DNA of 45,954 nucleotides, from positions 1-45,954 of the forward strand of contig JALOTJ010000007.1 in the NCBI GenBank assembly GCA_025457965.1. Direction: 5' to 3'. The position numbers and the translations under genes are program-made. Source of the DNA: Spirochaetota bacterium. Lineage in GTDB: Bacteria > Spirochaetota > UBA4802 > UBA5368. The notes under the pieces are model-generated. The model saw only the letters and a list, made by a program, of their open reading frames with translations, searched no databases and had not been told where the DNA came from. This document shows positions 33,703-42,648 of this stretch, piece by piece; positions within the stretch are counted from its first letter, which is position 1, and every line of letters starts with the position of its first letter.

Positions 33703-33982
33703 CGGTCCCTCTGTAATCAGAATATCGGACCCGGCCGCCTCTCGCCGCCGGCAAGGGCAAAAAGATAAACCGGGTTTCGCCTTACACGAGACGAACATCC
33801 CGTCCGGAATGTCAGGTAATCTTTTACCGCGACATTTCCATGTCAACGAGAAATTTCAGACCCCGCGACCGATTGCACGATATATACGGAAAATTGTTTG
33901 CGTGATCCGGCCTTTATGTGCAGAGTTCAAGTACGCCACCGGCATTCAAGACAAGTGGCCGCAGACTATAAATGGAGCGCTC

Positions 33983-35959
33983 ATGCAGACAGTCGGTAAA
34001 ATCGAATCGCTCGGCGTCATCTCTGTAATCGGTGCCGGAGCGTGGGGTACCGCCGTAGCCGCCCTGATCGCGGAAAACCATCCGGGCCTTCGAATTCGGC
34101 TGTGGGCGTACGAAAAATCGGTTGCGCATTCCATCAATAAACGTTCCGAAAACACACTCTACCTTCCAGGTTCGGTACTGCCATCAAACCTGAGCGCCAC
34201 CTACAGCCTGCGGGAGTGTTTCCAGGATGCGCGCGTCGTTATCATCGCCACGCCGTCGAAGGCGGTGTACGAAACCTGCCGCAGGTCCGCCGCGTACATA
34301 ATGGCGGACGCCCATGTCGGCTTCCTTTCAAAGGGCTTCTGCAGAATCCATGATAAGACGCTCACGATATCGGAGACCATAGCCCTCGCCCTTCCGCGCG
34401 TCGGAAACAGGATCGCCGCGATCTCAGGCCCAACGCACGCCGAAGAAGTGACGACGCGCTTCCACAGTTGTATCAGCATCGGAAGCGCGAACGAAGAAAC
34501 GCGCCGCCTCTTCACGCGTCTACTCTCCTGTTCGTTCCTCCAGTGCCGGGAAACGGACGATATCCGCGGAGTTGAGCTGGGAGGCACCCTTAAAAATCCA
34601 GCGGCGATCGCGGCCGGCATGATCAGCGTGCTGCCGAACTGTGGTGATAACCTCGCCGGCGCGCTCATCGCCGAATCCATGAAGGAGATGCTCCGCGTGG
34701 GTACGGCACTTGGGGCGCGCGCGGAAACCCTTCTCGACATATCCGGGCTCGGTGACCTCGTCGCGACCGCGCTGAGCTCTCACAGCCGCAATCGTCGGTT
34801 CGGGAGTGATATCGCCGGGCGGATAATCAGGGGAGGAGAGCCCCTCGGTCTCTTCGACCGAATCCTTTTATATTTTCGGCCCGGCCGCGTTATGGAGCGC
34901 ATGACCCAGCGACTGCACTATCTCGCCGAGGGCGCCTACGCGATCGAGCCGCTCATGGAAATCGCCGAGCGCGAGGGCGTCGCCATACCCCTGTACCGCT
35001 CGTTGTACGAGGTACTGCTCAACCGCAAAGATCCTTCACTGCTCGTGGAGACCATCAAGGACCCGCGCCGCTATGAAGAGCTTTATGCACGCGCCGGCGT
35101 CCAGCCGCTCCTCAGCGGCAGGGACGTCCGACACCAGGCCGGAACATTGTTCAAAAAGCCCGTGCTCGATGACCTGGCCCGTAAAATCGAAACGGCCGGG
35201 GTGCCGGGAGTCGGCGGCGATACTGCCGATGCCCGGACCGCGGCCATGGAAAAAGCGTCCGCCGCATTCGATCATATCGCCGACAGGTACGACCGGTTTT
35301 TCGCCATGCTCGCGTTTTATCTGCTGAATGTTCTCTCGTTAATTTCCCGACTCACCGGAGCGCGCGGCCTTCCCGTCCCCGTGCTCCGCACCGAAGGAGT
35401 CGGCATACGGCGCTCCCGGGAGGCGGCTGGTTTTACGCCGGTCTACGTCATGCCCCTGGAGCACCGCGCAACGGTCTACCAGACGGTACTTTCGATGCGG
35501 CGTCGTGGAATGCCGCCGCCGAGGTTCTGGACCGACGAGGCGCCGGCCCGCGGGCCGTTTATGGACGGGGTGCTCCGCCGTTGCGGCGGCTTTTCAGCCG
35601 GTTACACGATGACCGGAGACCCTCTCTGCCGCGAGGTGCTGGCGTCGTATCTATCATTCATGGTCTCCCACGGGATTCCCGTTCTTCTGCTTTCACCGCC
35701 GGGAAAACCGGCGGAAACATTCATTACTTCGCATAATGACGACGCGGCCTTCCTGCTCCAGTCACTTCTCGATACGCGTGAGCCCCTGCTGTTTTTTCCC
35801 GTGTCGGCATATCCGGTTAAATCGCACGCAGAACGGACGGGCGTCAGGCTTTGGATCGGGGAGCCCCTCTCGTCCTCCGCCGCACCCGATGCCGGCCACC
35901 TGCTGGAGGAAATCGCGCGAAGGATTACCGGGTCGGCGGCGATCAACCAGAAACGGTAA
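33983..35959 (+). CDS. Glycerol-3-phosphate dehydrogenase (GpsA) fused to a PlsB-like acyltransferase domain
   Basis: 658 residues. Residues 1-340 are GpsA: GAGAWGTAVAALIAE (NAD(P) loop), ISGPTHAEEV, VELGGTLKNPAAIAAGM with catalytic Lys204, and ISGLGDLVATALSSHSRNR. It makes sn-glycerol-3-phosphate for phospholipids. Residues about 350-460 are a linker with one hydrophobic helix (FFAMLAFYLLNVLSLISRL). From about 480 the pattern VYVMPLEHRATVYQTVLSM, RGPFMDGVLRRCGGFSAGY, REVLASYLSFMVSHGIPVLL follows the order of bacterial PlsB, but the catalytic HX4D reads HRATVY (Asp lost) and the EGGRSRTG block is SPPGKPAE. TGGAGC precedes the ATG. Standing upstream of a separate plsC region, the fusion ties G3P synthesis to membrane acylation; the second half may be only a binding or docking module. 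Confidence 0.85.
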   Translation: MQTVGKIESLGVISVIGAGAWGTAVAALIAENHPGLRIRLWAYEKSVAHSINKRSENTLYLPGSVLPSNLSATYSLRECFQDARVVIIATPSKAVYETCRRSAAYIMADAHVGFLSKGFCRIHDKTLTISETIALALPRVGNRIAAISGPTHAEEVTTRFHSCISIGSANEETRRLFTRLLSCSFLQCRETDDIRGVELGGTLKNPAAIAAGMISVLPNCGDNLAGALIAESMKEMLRVGTALGARAETLLDISGLGDLVATALSSHSRNRRFGSDIAGRIIRGGEPLGLFDRILLYFRPGRVMERMTQRLHYLAEGAYAIEPLMEIAEREGVAIPLYRSLYEVLLNRKDPSLLVETIKDPRRYEELYARAGVQPLLSGRDVRHQAGTLFKKPVLDDLARKIETAGVPGVGGDTADARTAAMEKASAAFDHIADRYDRFFAMLAFYLLNVLSLISRLTGARGLPVPVLRTEGVGIRRSREAAGFTPVYVMPLEHRATVYQTVLSMRRRGMPPPRFWTDEAPARGPFMDGVLRRCGGFSAGYTMTGDPLCREVLASYLSFMVSHGIPVLLLSPPGKPAETFITSHNDDAAFLLQSLLDTREPLLFFPVSAYPVKSHAERTGVRLWIGEPLSSSAAPDAGHLLEEIARRITGSAAINQKR

Positions 35960-35980
35960 AACGGGGCGCTGCGAGGCCTG

Positions 35981-36844
35981 TTACCGGCGACCGAATAGCG
36001 CGCCCGCCCGCTCCCACAGACCGCCGACTCCCAGCAGCGACAGCAGGATCAACAGCGCGCCGGTCATGATGGAGACGGTGAACGGGTCGGCGAAAATCAG
36101 CACACCAAGCGCCCCGGCGAAGATGATGCGGCTTGCGGACACCAGCGAACCCGACGCGGCCTCGATATACCGGTAACCGATGGTGATGAGCACCTGCCCC
36201 GCGGCGGCCGCCGCACCCGAGAGCAACAGGTACAGGATGATAATTCCCCGCGGCAGCACACAGTCCCACAGTAAAAAAACACCGCTCAGAAGACAGCCGA
36301 AAACCATGAGGTAGAAGACGATGACCTCGCTCGAATCGTACTTGCGCGCCTCCCTGAGGAAAGGGATGCCGAAACCCGCCACCAGCCCCGACATCAGCGC
36401 GAGCAGGTCGCCGGGATTGATACTCTCGAAGTCCGGAGCCACGATCAGGTAGACGCCCGTCAGCGTAACGAGGAGATAAAAAATATTCCGAAGCCTGGTT
36501 TTCTCGCCGTTGATGAAAGGGGCGACCAGGAACACGAAGGCCGGATAGGTCATGTTGAGCATATTGGCGTTGGTGACGGTGGTACGCTCGAGGCCGGCAA
36601 AAAAAAGCATCACCGCCGCCACGTTGAACACGGCGCGCAGCACGACGTGCCGCAGGTTGTTCGGCCTGAACGACTTGCGCGTATACAGCATGTATGAGCC
36701 GACGACCAGCGTGCCGATCGCGAATCTCACGAACGTGATCTCGATGCCGCTTATGGCGGAATTATTGGTGACGAGTTTCCCGAATACCGTAGAAAGCGCG
36801 AAGGTGAACTCGGCAAGGAGGAGAAGAAGGATACCTGTATACAT
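35981..36844 (-). CDS. EamA/DMT-family membrane transporter
   Basis: 287 residues with about ten hydrophobic helices in two homologous halves, the EamA (drug/metabolite transporter) layout. The first helix is GILLLLLAEFTFALSTVFGK, and the half-repeat AGLERTTVTNANMLNMTYPA followed by FVFLVAPFINGEKTRLRN is the usual helix 3-4/loop region. Substrate cannot be inferred. It converges with the GpsA fusion and lies 31 nt downstream of plsC on the same strand, so it may be co-transcribed with plsC. Confidence 0.85.
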   Translation of the reverse strand: MYTGILLLLLAEFTFALSTVFGKLVTNNSAISGIEITFVRFAIGTLVVGSYMLYTRKSFRPNNLRHVVLRAVFNVAAVMLFFAGLERTTVTNANMLNMTYPAFVFLVAPFINGEKTRLRNIFYLLVTLTGVYLIVAPDFESINPGDLLALMSGLVAGFGIPFLREARKYDSSEVIVFYLMVFGCLLSGVFLLWDCVLPRGIIILYLLLSGAAAAAGQVLITIGYRYIEAASGSLVSASRIIFAGALGVLIFADPFTVSIMTGALLILLSLLGVGGLWERAGALFGRR

Positions 36845-36875
36845 CGCTTCGTAATCGGGCGGGGCGCAACCCGAG

Positions 36876-37613
36876 CTAAGCCCTCCCGAGTTTGATTTCG
36901 TCGTGAAGCCGCACTATCCTCTCCCGCAGATCGTTCATGATCAGCTCGATCTTCTCGGCGCTGTATCCGGCGGTATGTATTTCAGGGCCGATTTTGACCG
37001 TTACCCCCGCCGGACGTATGAACAGCGAACCGGGCCTCAGTATTCCGTACGCGCCCTCTATGTACATGGGGACGATGGGTACACCCGTCTTGACGCACAG
37101 GTGGAAGAGGCCCTTTTTAAACGGCAGTAGCTCCCCGGTTCTGCTGCGCGTACCCTCGGGAAAGATCATGATGCGGCTGCCGCGCTTAACCTTTTCGGCC
37201 GCCTCGTCCATGCTTTTGATCGCCTTCGCCCTGTTGCCGCGATGGATCGAGATATAGCCATTGAGCTTCATGTGCCAGCCCATGAACGGCAGCTTGAAAA
37301 GGATTGCCTTGGCGACCCAGCCGAACCGGACCGGAATCACCTTGTTCAAAATAAATATATCGAAGTGGCTGGAGTGATTTGACGCGAAGATCTGTATACG
37401 GTCGTGCGCAATGTTTTCAATTCCATCGAAACGCACCTTTATGCGGCAGAACCATAAAATTGATTCCGACCAGGCGCGCATGCAGAAATGCGCCACACGT
37501 CCGTCCGGACTGTACATGATTGAGCTGATCGATATCGTCCCCCAAAAAACGGTGTCGATGGCGATAAAAATCCAGCAAAAAAAGGAATTGAAGACGTTCC
37601 CGATGAATGCCAT
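36876..37613 (-). CDS. plsC: 1-acyl-sn-glycerol-3-phosphate acyltransferase
   Basis: 245 residues. It acylates lysophosphatidate to phosphatidate at the inner membrane. The N-terminus is a hydrophobic anchor (FFCWIFIAIDTVFWGTISIS). The acyltransferase motifs are intact: FASNHSSHFDIFIL (HX4D), YISIHRGNRAKA, IMIFPEGTRSRTGELLPFK (FPEGTRS) and GVPIVPMYIEG. ATG at 37613 follows AGGTGG; the longer frame to 37889 adds an Arg-rich non-homologous region. This shows that an active acyltransferase exists beside the degenerate one of the GpsA fusion. PlsC/EamA are the only genes of this minus-strand group. Confidence 0.9.
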   Translation of the reverse strand: MAFIGNVFNSFFCWIFIAIDTVFWGTISISSIMYSPDGRVAHFCMRAWSESILWFCRIKVRFDGIENIAHDRIQIFASNHSSHFDIFILNKVIPVRFGWVAKAILFKLPFMGWHMKLNGYISIHRGNRAKAIKSMDEAAEKVKRGSRIMIFPEGTRSRTGELLPFKKGLFHLCVKTGVPIVPMYIEGAYGILRPGSLFIRPAGVTVKIGPEIHTAGYSAEKIELIMNDLRERIVRLHDEIKLGRA

Positions 37614-37795
37614 GATGCCACCTGTCAGTAAAAAGTGCCCGGCATCTGCCGGCGACGGAATTCTTACCTGTCCGGATTGCCGGGGAAAGGGACGATATGC
37701 GCCCCACCGGGTATCTGTCAATGACAATTTGCTGACCGCCGGTTGCACCTTCCGGTCGAACACGGCGGACCGCCACGGAGACCGCACGGTCCGGG

Positions 37796-39046
37796 ATGAA
37801 TGAACATCGAATGAGAAACGAAAAGAGAAAATCCGTAGCCATAATCGGCGGAGGTGCTTCCGGCCTGATGGCGGCCTGGCATGCGGCATCCGGTGGTGGT
37901 CGGGTTACGCTTTTTGAAAAGCAGAAAATGCTCGGCCGGAAGGTCCGCGCGACCGGCAACGGACGCTGCAATATAACGAACAGAAACATCGACGCATCCT
38001 TCTACCACGGGCGCAATCCCCAGTTCGTACGAAATGTTTTCGGGCGCTTCGGCCTCGACGACACCATCGGGTTTTTCCGGCGAATCGGCATTCCCTTTGT
38101 GGAACTTGACGGGGGCAGGCTTTATCCGGCATCGCTGCAGGCATCCGCCGTAACGCAGATATTCGAATACGAGCTTGAAAGGCTGGCCGTGGATATCCGT
38201 CTCCATCGAAAAATCGAGCGCCTGGAAGAACGCGACGGGCGCCTCCGCCTGATCACATCGGGGCAGGAGGAATCGGACTTCGACGCGGTGGTTCTTGCCG
38301 CCGGCGGCTGCGCCTATCCCCAGCTCGGCGCATCGCGCTCCGGCTACGAGCTCGCGGCCGCCCTTGGCCACACGGTGCACGAACCCTTCCCGGCAATTCT
38401 TCCCATCAACATAACGCTTAAAGCCCTTCACCGTCTGGAGGGAATCAAGCGGGACTGCTCGGTCTCGGTGATGCGCTCCGGCAGGCTCGCCGAGCGATCG
38501 AGCGGAGAGCTGCTCTTTACCAAATACGGCATCTCCGGCCCGGCAGCACTCGAGGTGTCGCGCACGGTCAATGAATCGCTCTGCGCCGGCGAGACCCCGG
38601 AGATCGCCATTGACTTCTTCCCCGACACCGATGCCGCCGATCTCGAAGTACTGCTTTCGGAGCTGTGGAACGCCGGCGAGCGCCCGGCGGGCTTGAGTCT
38701 GCGCGGGCTTATCAGAGACCGTCTGTGCGACACGCTACTGCGAATAGCCGGCGTCGATCCCGCCGTGCCCGTAAAGCGGCTTTCCGCCGATTCGAGAAAA
38801 GCGGTCGCCGCGGCTCTCAAGGATTTACGTCTGCGCCCGGGTGCGGTGCGTCCGTTTAACGAGGCGGTGGTGGCCGCCGGGGGGGTCGATGTAGGAGAAG
38901 TGAATCCCGCCACGCTGGAGTCCGGAAGAATTCGAAACCTCTACATCGCCGGGGAACTGCTCGATATTGACGGCGACAGCGGCGGGTATAACCTTCAGTT
39001 CGCCTGGAGCACCGGCGCCCTTGCGGGAATGGCCGCCTCGTCCTGA
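37796..39046 (+). CDS. FAD-dependent oxidoreductase of the HI0933/BaiN family
   Basis: About 416 residues. VAIIGGGASGLMAAWHAASG is the Rossmann dinucleotide loop for FAD, GRKVRATGNGRCNITN and GGRLYPASLQASAV are signatures of the HI0933 (YhiN/BaiN) flavoprotein family, and GVDVGEVNPATLESGRIRNL with AGELLDIDGDSGGYNLQFAW closes the FAD site. Members are flavoenzymes of varied or unknown reaction. ATG at 37796 or at 37811 (in frame) is the start; neither has a clear ribosome site. It converges with the DUF493 gene 24 nt downstream. Confidence 0.88.
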   Translation: MNEHRMRNEKRKSVAIIGGGASGLMAAWHAASGGGRVTLFEKQKMLGRKVRATGNGRCNITNRNIDASFYHGRNPQFVRNVFGRFGLDDTIGFFRRIGIPFVELDGGRLYPASLQASAVTQIFEYELERLAVDIRLHRKIERLEERDGRLRLITSGQEESDFDAVVLAAGGCAYPQLGASRSGYELAAALGHTVHEPFPAILPINITLKALHRLEGIKRDCSVSVMRSGRLAERSSGELLFTKYGISGPAALEVSRTVNESLCAGETPEIAIDFFPDTDAADLEVLLSELWNAGERPAGLSLRGLIRDRLCDTLLRIAGVDPAVPVKRLSADSRKAVAAALKDLRLRPGAVRPFNEAVVAAGGVDVGEVNPATLESGRIRNLYIAGELLDIDGDSGGYNLQFAWSTGALAGMAASS

Positions 39047-39070
39047 AGCCATGCCGCTTCCCGGCGACGC

Positions 39071-39346
39071 TCAGAACATCGTCATGAAGCCTTCGATTTC
39101 AGCGACAAGGCCGCACACGGCCTTCAGCCTTTCCTCGGACTCGAACACCGCGGTGACGGTGTATGAAATAAATTTACCACCCGAGCTCGGACGGCTTTCT
39201 ACGACCGCGGAGAGCCCCTGTTCGTGAAGGGCATTTTTCAGCGTCTCCATCTGGTGGGGGGAAAACCGGTAAACGGCCTTGAAACTGATTTCAGTGGGAA
39301 AATCCGGAAGCTCCCTCGTTTCATTGTGATGATGATGTCCGGCCAT
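39071..39346 (-). CDS. DUF493 (YbeD-like) protein
   Basis: 91 residues, the family size. LPDFPTEISFKAVYRFS at the start and SSGGKFISYTVTAVFESEER later match the ferredoxin-like alpha/beta fold of DUF493, which binds small molecules or peptides in regulatory roles. The first residues contain MAGHHHH, a natural His run. GGGAGG lies 5 nt before the ATG. It is the last gene of the aroKC-ribF-ogt operon, 18 nt after ogt. Confidence 0.85.
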   Translation of the reverse strand: MAGHHHHNETRELPDFPTEISFKAVYRFSPHQMETLKNALHEQGLSAVVESRPSSGGKFISYTVTAVFESEERLKAVCGLVAEIEGFMTMF

Positions 39347-39364
39347 AAAGCCTCCCGATCTTGA

Positions 39365-39958
39365 TTAACCGTCGGCCCGGCCCCGTGCAAAACGGTGCGC
39401 CGTTGAAGCGCCGCCCCTCATTCGGACGGGAAGCGAGCCCTCGTGCCCGAGAAGCAGCTCCTTGATGCCCGTCCCGCCGGAAAAACGCCCTATGCCGCCG
39501 TCGGATTTGATGACCCGGTGACAGGGGATGAACACCGGAAAATCGTTTTTCGCCATGCAATTGCCCGCGAAACGGCCACCCCCCTCGAATCCGGCCCGGC
39601 GCGCGAGATCTCCATAGCTTATCGTCCGCCCGAAGGGCACCTTCATCAGTGCGCGATATATCGCCCTCTCGCCCTCGGTGTAAACTGAAAGGTCCAGCGG
39701 CGGCATGGGCGCTTTCAGTCCGTGAACGTACGCGTCCAGGAATTTGAGCGCCGTGCGTATCGGCGCATTGCGCCTGCGGGGGATGTCCCTGGCCAGCGCC
39801 TTCTCATCTATCCCTCCCTCGAAGGCGGTGAGCCGAAGCGCCACGTCATCGGCGAAAACGAAGAATGGCCCGGAAGGAAGTTCAAATATTTCATGACAGA
39901 GGCCGTTCAGGCGCACGAGCCGCGCGTATGAGGGGGAAACGTCAGTGTGGTTATCCAT
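39365..39958 (-). CDS. ogt: Methylated-DNA-protein-cysteine S-methyltransferase
   Basis: 197 residues. It repairs O6-alkylguanine by moving the alkyl group to its own Cys. The C-terminal domain has VPFGRTISYGDLARRAGFEG (helix-turn-helix), GNCMAKNDFPVFIPCHRVI with the PCHRV nucleophile, and GIGRFSGGTGIKELLLGHEG. The N-terminal domain is the smaller, divergent part. ATG at 39958 has GGAGG upstream and overlaps the ribF stop by 8 bp, so translation is coupled. No ada-type activator domain is attached. Confidence 0.93.
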   Translation of the reverse strand: MDNHTDVSPSYARLVRLNGLCHEIFELPSGPFFVFADDVALRLTAFEGGIDEKALARDIPRRRNAPIRTALKFLDAYVHGLKAPMPPLDLSVYTEGERAIYRALMKVPFGRTISYGDLARRAGFEGGGRFAGNCMAKNDFPVFIPCHRVIKSDGGIGRFSGGTGIKELLLGHEGSLPVRMRGGASTAHRFARGRADG

Positions 39959-40883
39959 CAAGTGCCTCCAGTGCCGTTATTCGATCCCTCTCCAGCTGGG
40001 CCACAAGCTCCTTGACCGAGGCATAGCGGACCTCCTCGCGCAGGCGTTCGACGAAATCCACCTCAATGCTTTTCCCGTAGAGGTCGGCGTCCAGGTCGAA
40101 AATATTGACCTCGATGGTCCTGTGAACGCCATCGAAGGTGGGATTGGTGCCGATGTTCAGCATGCCCTTTAGCGACGGTGCGTCGGATATCCGAACACGC
40201 ACGGCGTATACGCCGTCGCCCGGAATCACCTTGTCGCGGTCTTCCGGCACGATATTGGCGGTGGGAAAGCCTATTTTCGCCCCCCTGCCGGCGCCCGCCG
40301 CGACGGTGCCCCGCAGGCCGTAATCCCTTCCCAGGAGCGCGGAGGCGAGCCTGACGTTGCCGTCCTCGATCTCGGTGCGTATCCAGGTAGACGAAACGGG
40401 CCTTGAATAAAAGTTCTTCGGCTCGACCCGGGTAACGCCGAAGCCGCGCGATTTCGACAGCTCGCGCAAAAAATCGATCGTGCCCTCGCGGTTTTTTCCA
40501 AAGGCATGGTCGTATCCGACCACGATATCGATCACGCCTATCTTCTTTAATACTATCTCGTTAAAAAATTCGGCGGCGTTCATTTCGGCCATATCGTGCG
40601 TGAAGTCCAGAAGCACGACGTTTTCAATACCGCTGTCGCCGATGGCGCGCAGTTTTTCGCCGGTCGTCGTTAGAATCTTCGGAGGAGTCAGCGGTGTCAG
40701 CACCTTGCGCGGGTGGGCGGTAAAGGAAATCACGATCGCGTCACCGCCCTTCTGCCGGGCGATATTCAGCATGGTCGAAAAAATCCTTCGATGCCCCAGG
40801 TGCGCGCCGTCGAAACTCCCCAGCGTAACGACCGGGTTCTTGAAATAGCCCTTCTCCGCGGGGATTCCGCGCAGTATATTCAT
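39951..40883 (-). CDS. ribF: Bifunctional riboflavin kinase/FMN adenylyltransferase
   Basis: 310 residues, the normal RibF length. It phosphorylates riboflavin to FMN and adenylylates FMN to FAD. The N-terminal nucleotidyltransferase shows GSFDGAHLGHRRIFSTML (HIGH-like motif), VGYDHAFGKNREGTI and SSTWIRTEIEDGNVRLAS. The C-terminal kinase shows GFPTANIVPEDRDKVIPGDG (PTAN motif), YAVRV, GMLNIGTNPTFDG and VEVNIFDLDADLYG (as IEVNIFDLDADLYG). AGGAG lies before the ATG at 40883, which overlaps the aroKC stop by ATGA. It supplies cofactor for the flavoproteins nearby, though that is not evidence of special linkage. Confidence 0.95.
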   Translation of the reverse strand: MNILRGIPAEKGYFKNPVVTLGSFDGAHLGHRRIFSTMLNIARQKGGDAIVISFTAHPRKVLTPLTPPKILTTTGEKLRAIGDSGIENVVLLDFTHDMAEMNAAEFFNEIVLKKIGVIDIVVGYDHAFGKNREGTIDFLRELSKSRGFGVTRVEPKNFYSRPVSSTWIRTEIEDGNVRLASALLGRDYGLRGTVAAGAGRGAKIGFPTANIVPEDRDKVIPGDGVYAVRVRISDAPSLKGMLNIGTNPTFDGVHRTIEVNIFDLDADLYGKSIEVDFVERLREEVRYASVKELVAQLERDRITALEALDG

Positions 40884-42478
40884 GAATCTCCTTTAATCTT
40901 CCGCTGTATTTCAAGCGCATCGAGGAGCACGATCGCCGCCATCGCCTCCACCACCGGTACGATCCGGGGTACGATGCAGGGGTCGTGCCGGCCTTCGACG
41001 GCAATCGAACGGTTGTGCCCCCCGGTGTCGATGGTTTCCTGACCGCGGAATATCGACGGTGTGGGTTTCACCGCGACGCGCACGACGATGTCCTGGCCGG
41101 TTGTGATGCCGCCGAGTACCCCGCCGGCGTTGTTCGAGAGGAACGCGCCGTCGCGCATCGGATCGTTGTTCTCGCTGCCGCGCAGTTGCGCCGACTCGAA
41201 GCCAGCGCCGATCTCCACGCCCTTGACCGCACCGATGGAAAAAAGCGCCATCGCGAGACGCGCGTCGATCTTGTAAAACACCGGGTCGCCAAGGCCCGCC
41301 GGAACGTTCCTGGCCACAAGCTTCACAACGCCACCCACCGAATCCTTCTCAGCGCGCGCGCGGACGATCGTCTCCTCCATCAGCTTCGCCGCGGAGGGAT
41401 CGGCCGCGCGGACAGGATTTCTCTCGATAAAACCGTAGTCCTCGGACTCTCCACGGATGCCGGCGATCTCCTGTGCGAAGGCGGTGACGGAAATGCCTTG
41501 CTCCGCGAGGATTTTCTTTGCGACCGCACCTGCGGCCACCCTTCCCGCCGTTTCCCTCCCCGACGAACGTCCCCCGCCCCGGTAATCGCGTATACCGTAC
41601 TTCTTCCAGAAGGTGAAATCGGCGTGCCCGGGGCGAAAGACGTCGCGAAGCGCTTCGTACTTCGAGGAGTCCTGGTCCCTGTTATATATCAGCATGCATA
41701 TCGGCGTGCCGGTGGTCTTCCCATCAAACACGCCAGAGAGGATATGCACGCGGTCCTCCTCATTTCGCGGCGTCGCAAGACCGCTCTGGCCCGGACGCCG
41801 ACGGTCAAGTTCGCGCTGTACATCCACCTCCGACAGATCGATCATCGGAGGCACGCCGTCGAGCACCGCCCCCACGGCGGGACCATGGCTTTCGCCGAAG
41901 GTCGTTACACGCAACACCTCGCCGAATGAACTGGGCGAGCGCATGCGCAGGAGCATGGCGCCGGCGAGCCGCTCCATGATAAGCCGGTGCGCATCGTTTT
42001 CGTTCTCCGACGTGACGGTAAAAACGATATCGGCCAGGTGCTCCGTCGCCTCGTAGAGCCGACGAACCCGTTCCTGGTATTCGGACAGCCCGTCCGCGCA
42101 CGAGAGGAATGGCGGGAGACCGGCTGCCTGCAGCCGGTCCCAGAGCAGGTGTATAGGCGCCTTGATGAGCACGAGGATCGACCCGGACGCAAGCAGGCCG
42201 CGGGAATCCGTATCGAGCATGGTACCGCCGCCGGTGGCGATCACGCACCAGTCGCGCCCGGCGATGTCGGCAGCCGCGCGGGCCTCCCATGCGCGGAAAG
42301 ACGCCTCCCCCTCGATCGAACAGATCTCCCGGCAACTTCGACGTACACCGGTCTGGCCGAAATAGAGTTCCTCGAGGCGGGAGTCGGTCTCGACAAAGGG
42401 AAGACCGGTACACTCGGCCAGACGGCGTCCGATTGTGCTCTTCCCGGAGCATTTTGGTCCTGTCAGTATTATCTTCAT
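40880..42478 (-). CDS. Shikimate kinase-chorismate synthase fusion
   Basis: 532 residues from ATG at 42478. Residues 1-170 are shikimate kinase (AroK): GPKCSGKST Walker A, FVETDSRLEELYFGQTGV, IEGEASFRAWEA, IATGGGTMLD. From about 180 the chain is chorismate synthase (AroC): SSFGEVLRVTTFGESHGPAV, DRRRPGQSGLATPRNEEDRV, GGGRSSGRETAGRVAAGA and GRHDPCIVPRIVPVVEAMA. Together they give steps 5 and 7 of the shikimate pathway (the EPSP synthase step between is not present). Motifs in both halves are intact, so both should be active. An internal ATG near residue 179 could also start AroC alone. There is no ribosome site before 42478 because a repeat element sits directly upstream; a longer in-frame start at 42508 lies inside that element. 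First gene of an operon with ribF. Confidence 0.88.
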   Translation of the reverse strand: MKIILTGPKCSGKSTIGRRLAECTGLPFVETDSRLEELYFGQTGVRRSCREICSIEGEASFRAWEARAAADIAGRDWCVIATGGGTMLDTDSRGLLASGSILVLIKAPIHLLWDRLQAAGLPPFLSCADGLSEYQERVRRLYEATEHLADIVFTVTSENENDAHRLIMERLAGAMLLRMRSPSSFGEVLRVTTFGESHGPAVGAVLDGVPPMIDLSEVDVQRELDRRRPGQSGLATPRNEEDRVHILSGVFDGKTTGTPICMLIYNRDQDSSKYEALRDVFRPGHADFTFWKKYGIRDYRGGGRSSGRETAGRVAAGAVAKKILAEQGISVTAFAQEIAGIRGESEDYGFIERNPVRAADPSAAKLMEETIVRARAEKDSVGGVVKLVARNVPAGLGDPVFYKIDARLAMALFSIGAVKGVEIGAGFESAQLRGSENNDPMRDGAFLSNNAGGVLGGITTGQDIVVRVAVKPTPSIFRGQETIDTGGHNRSIAVEGRHDPCIVPRIVPVVEAMAAIVLLDALEIQRKIKGDS

Positions 42479-42481
42479 AAA

Positions 42482-42648
42482 TAGAGTTGTTGCTTTACTG
42501 AGTGTCATTGCAAGCCCCGGCCGTATCGGGGCGTGGCAATCTCATACAGTATCTGGTTCCTTGCCTATAACTTGTTGCCTTTTGAAATCGCCACGTCGGC
42601 CTGCGGCCTCCTCGCGATGAAATTTTTGTCAGTTATGCAACAAGTCTA
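42482..42648. mobile_element. 167-bp MITE/REP-like element with inverted ends
   Basis: Terminal inverted repeats: left 42482-42502 (TAGAGTTGTTGCTTTACTGAG) and right 42628-42648, reverse complement TAGACTTGTTGCATAACTGAC, agree at 17 of 21 positions (given here in two parts: TAGA-x-TTGTTGC and ACTGA). Inside are two further arms (42504-42543 and 42584-42620) that pair through TCATYGCRAG and CGTGGCRATYTC, the style of the widespread GTCATTGCGAG repeat family. ATAAATAGA occurs directly on both flanks (42477-42485 and 42649-42657); its ATAAA part lies outside the symmetrical ends and looks like a target-site duplication. No coding capacity, so it would need a transposase in trans. Confidence 0.75.

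Noticed and set aside
42482-42648. An insertion sequence
   Set aside because: It is too short and has no transposase; it fits a MITE or REP-like element better.
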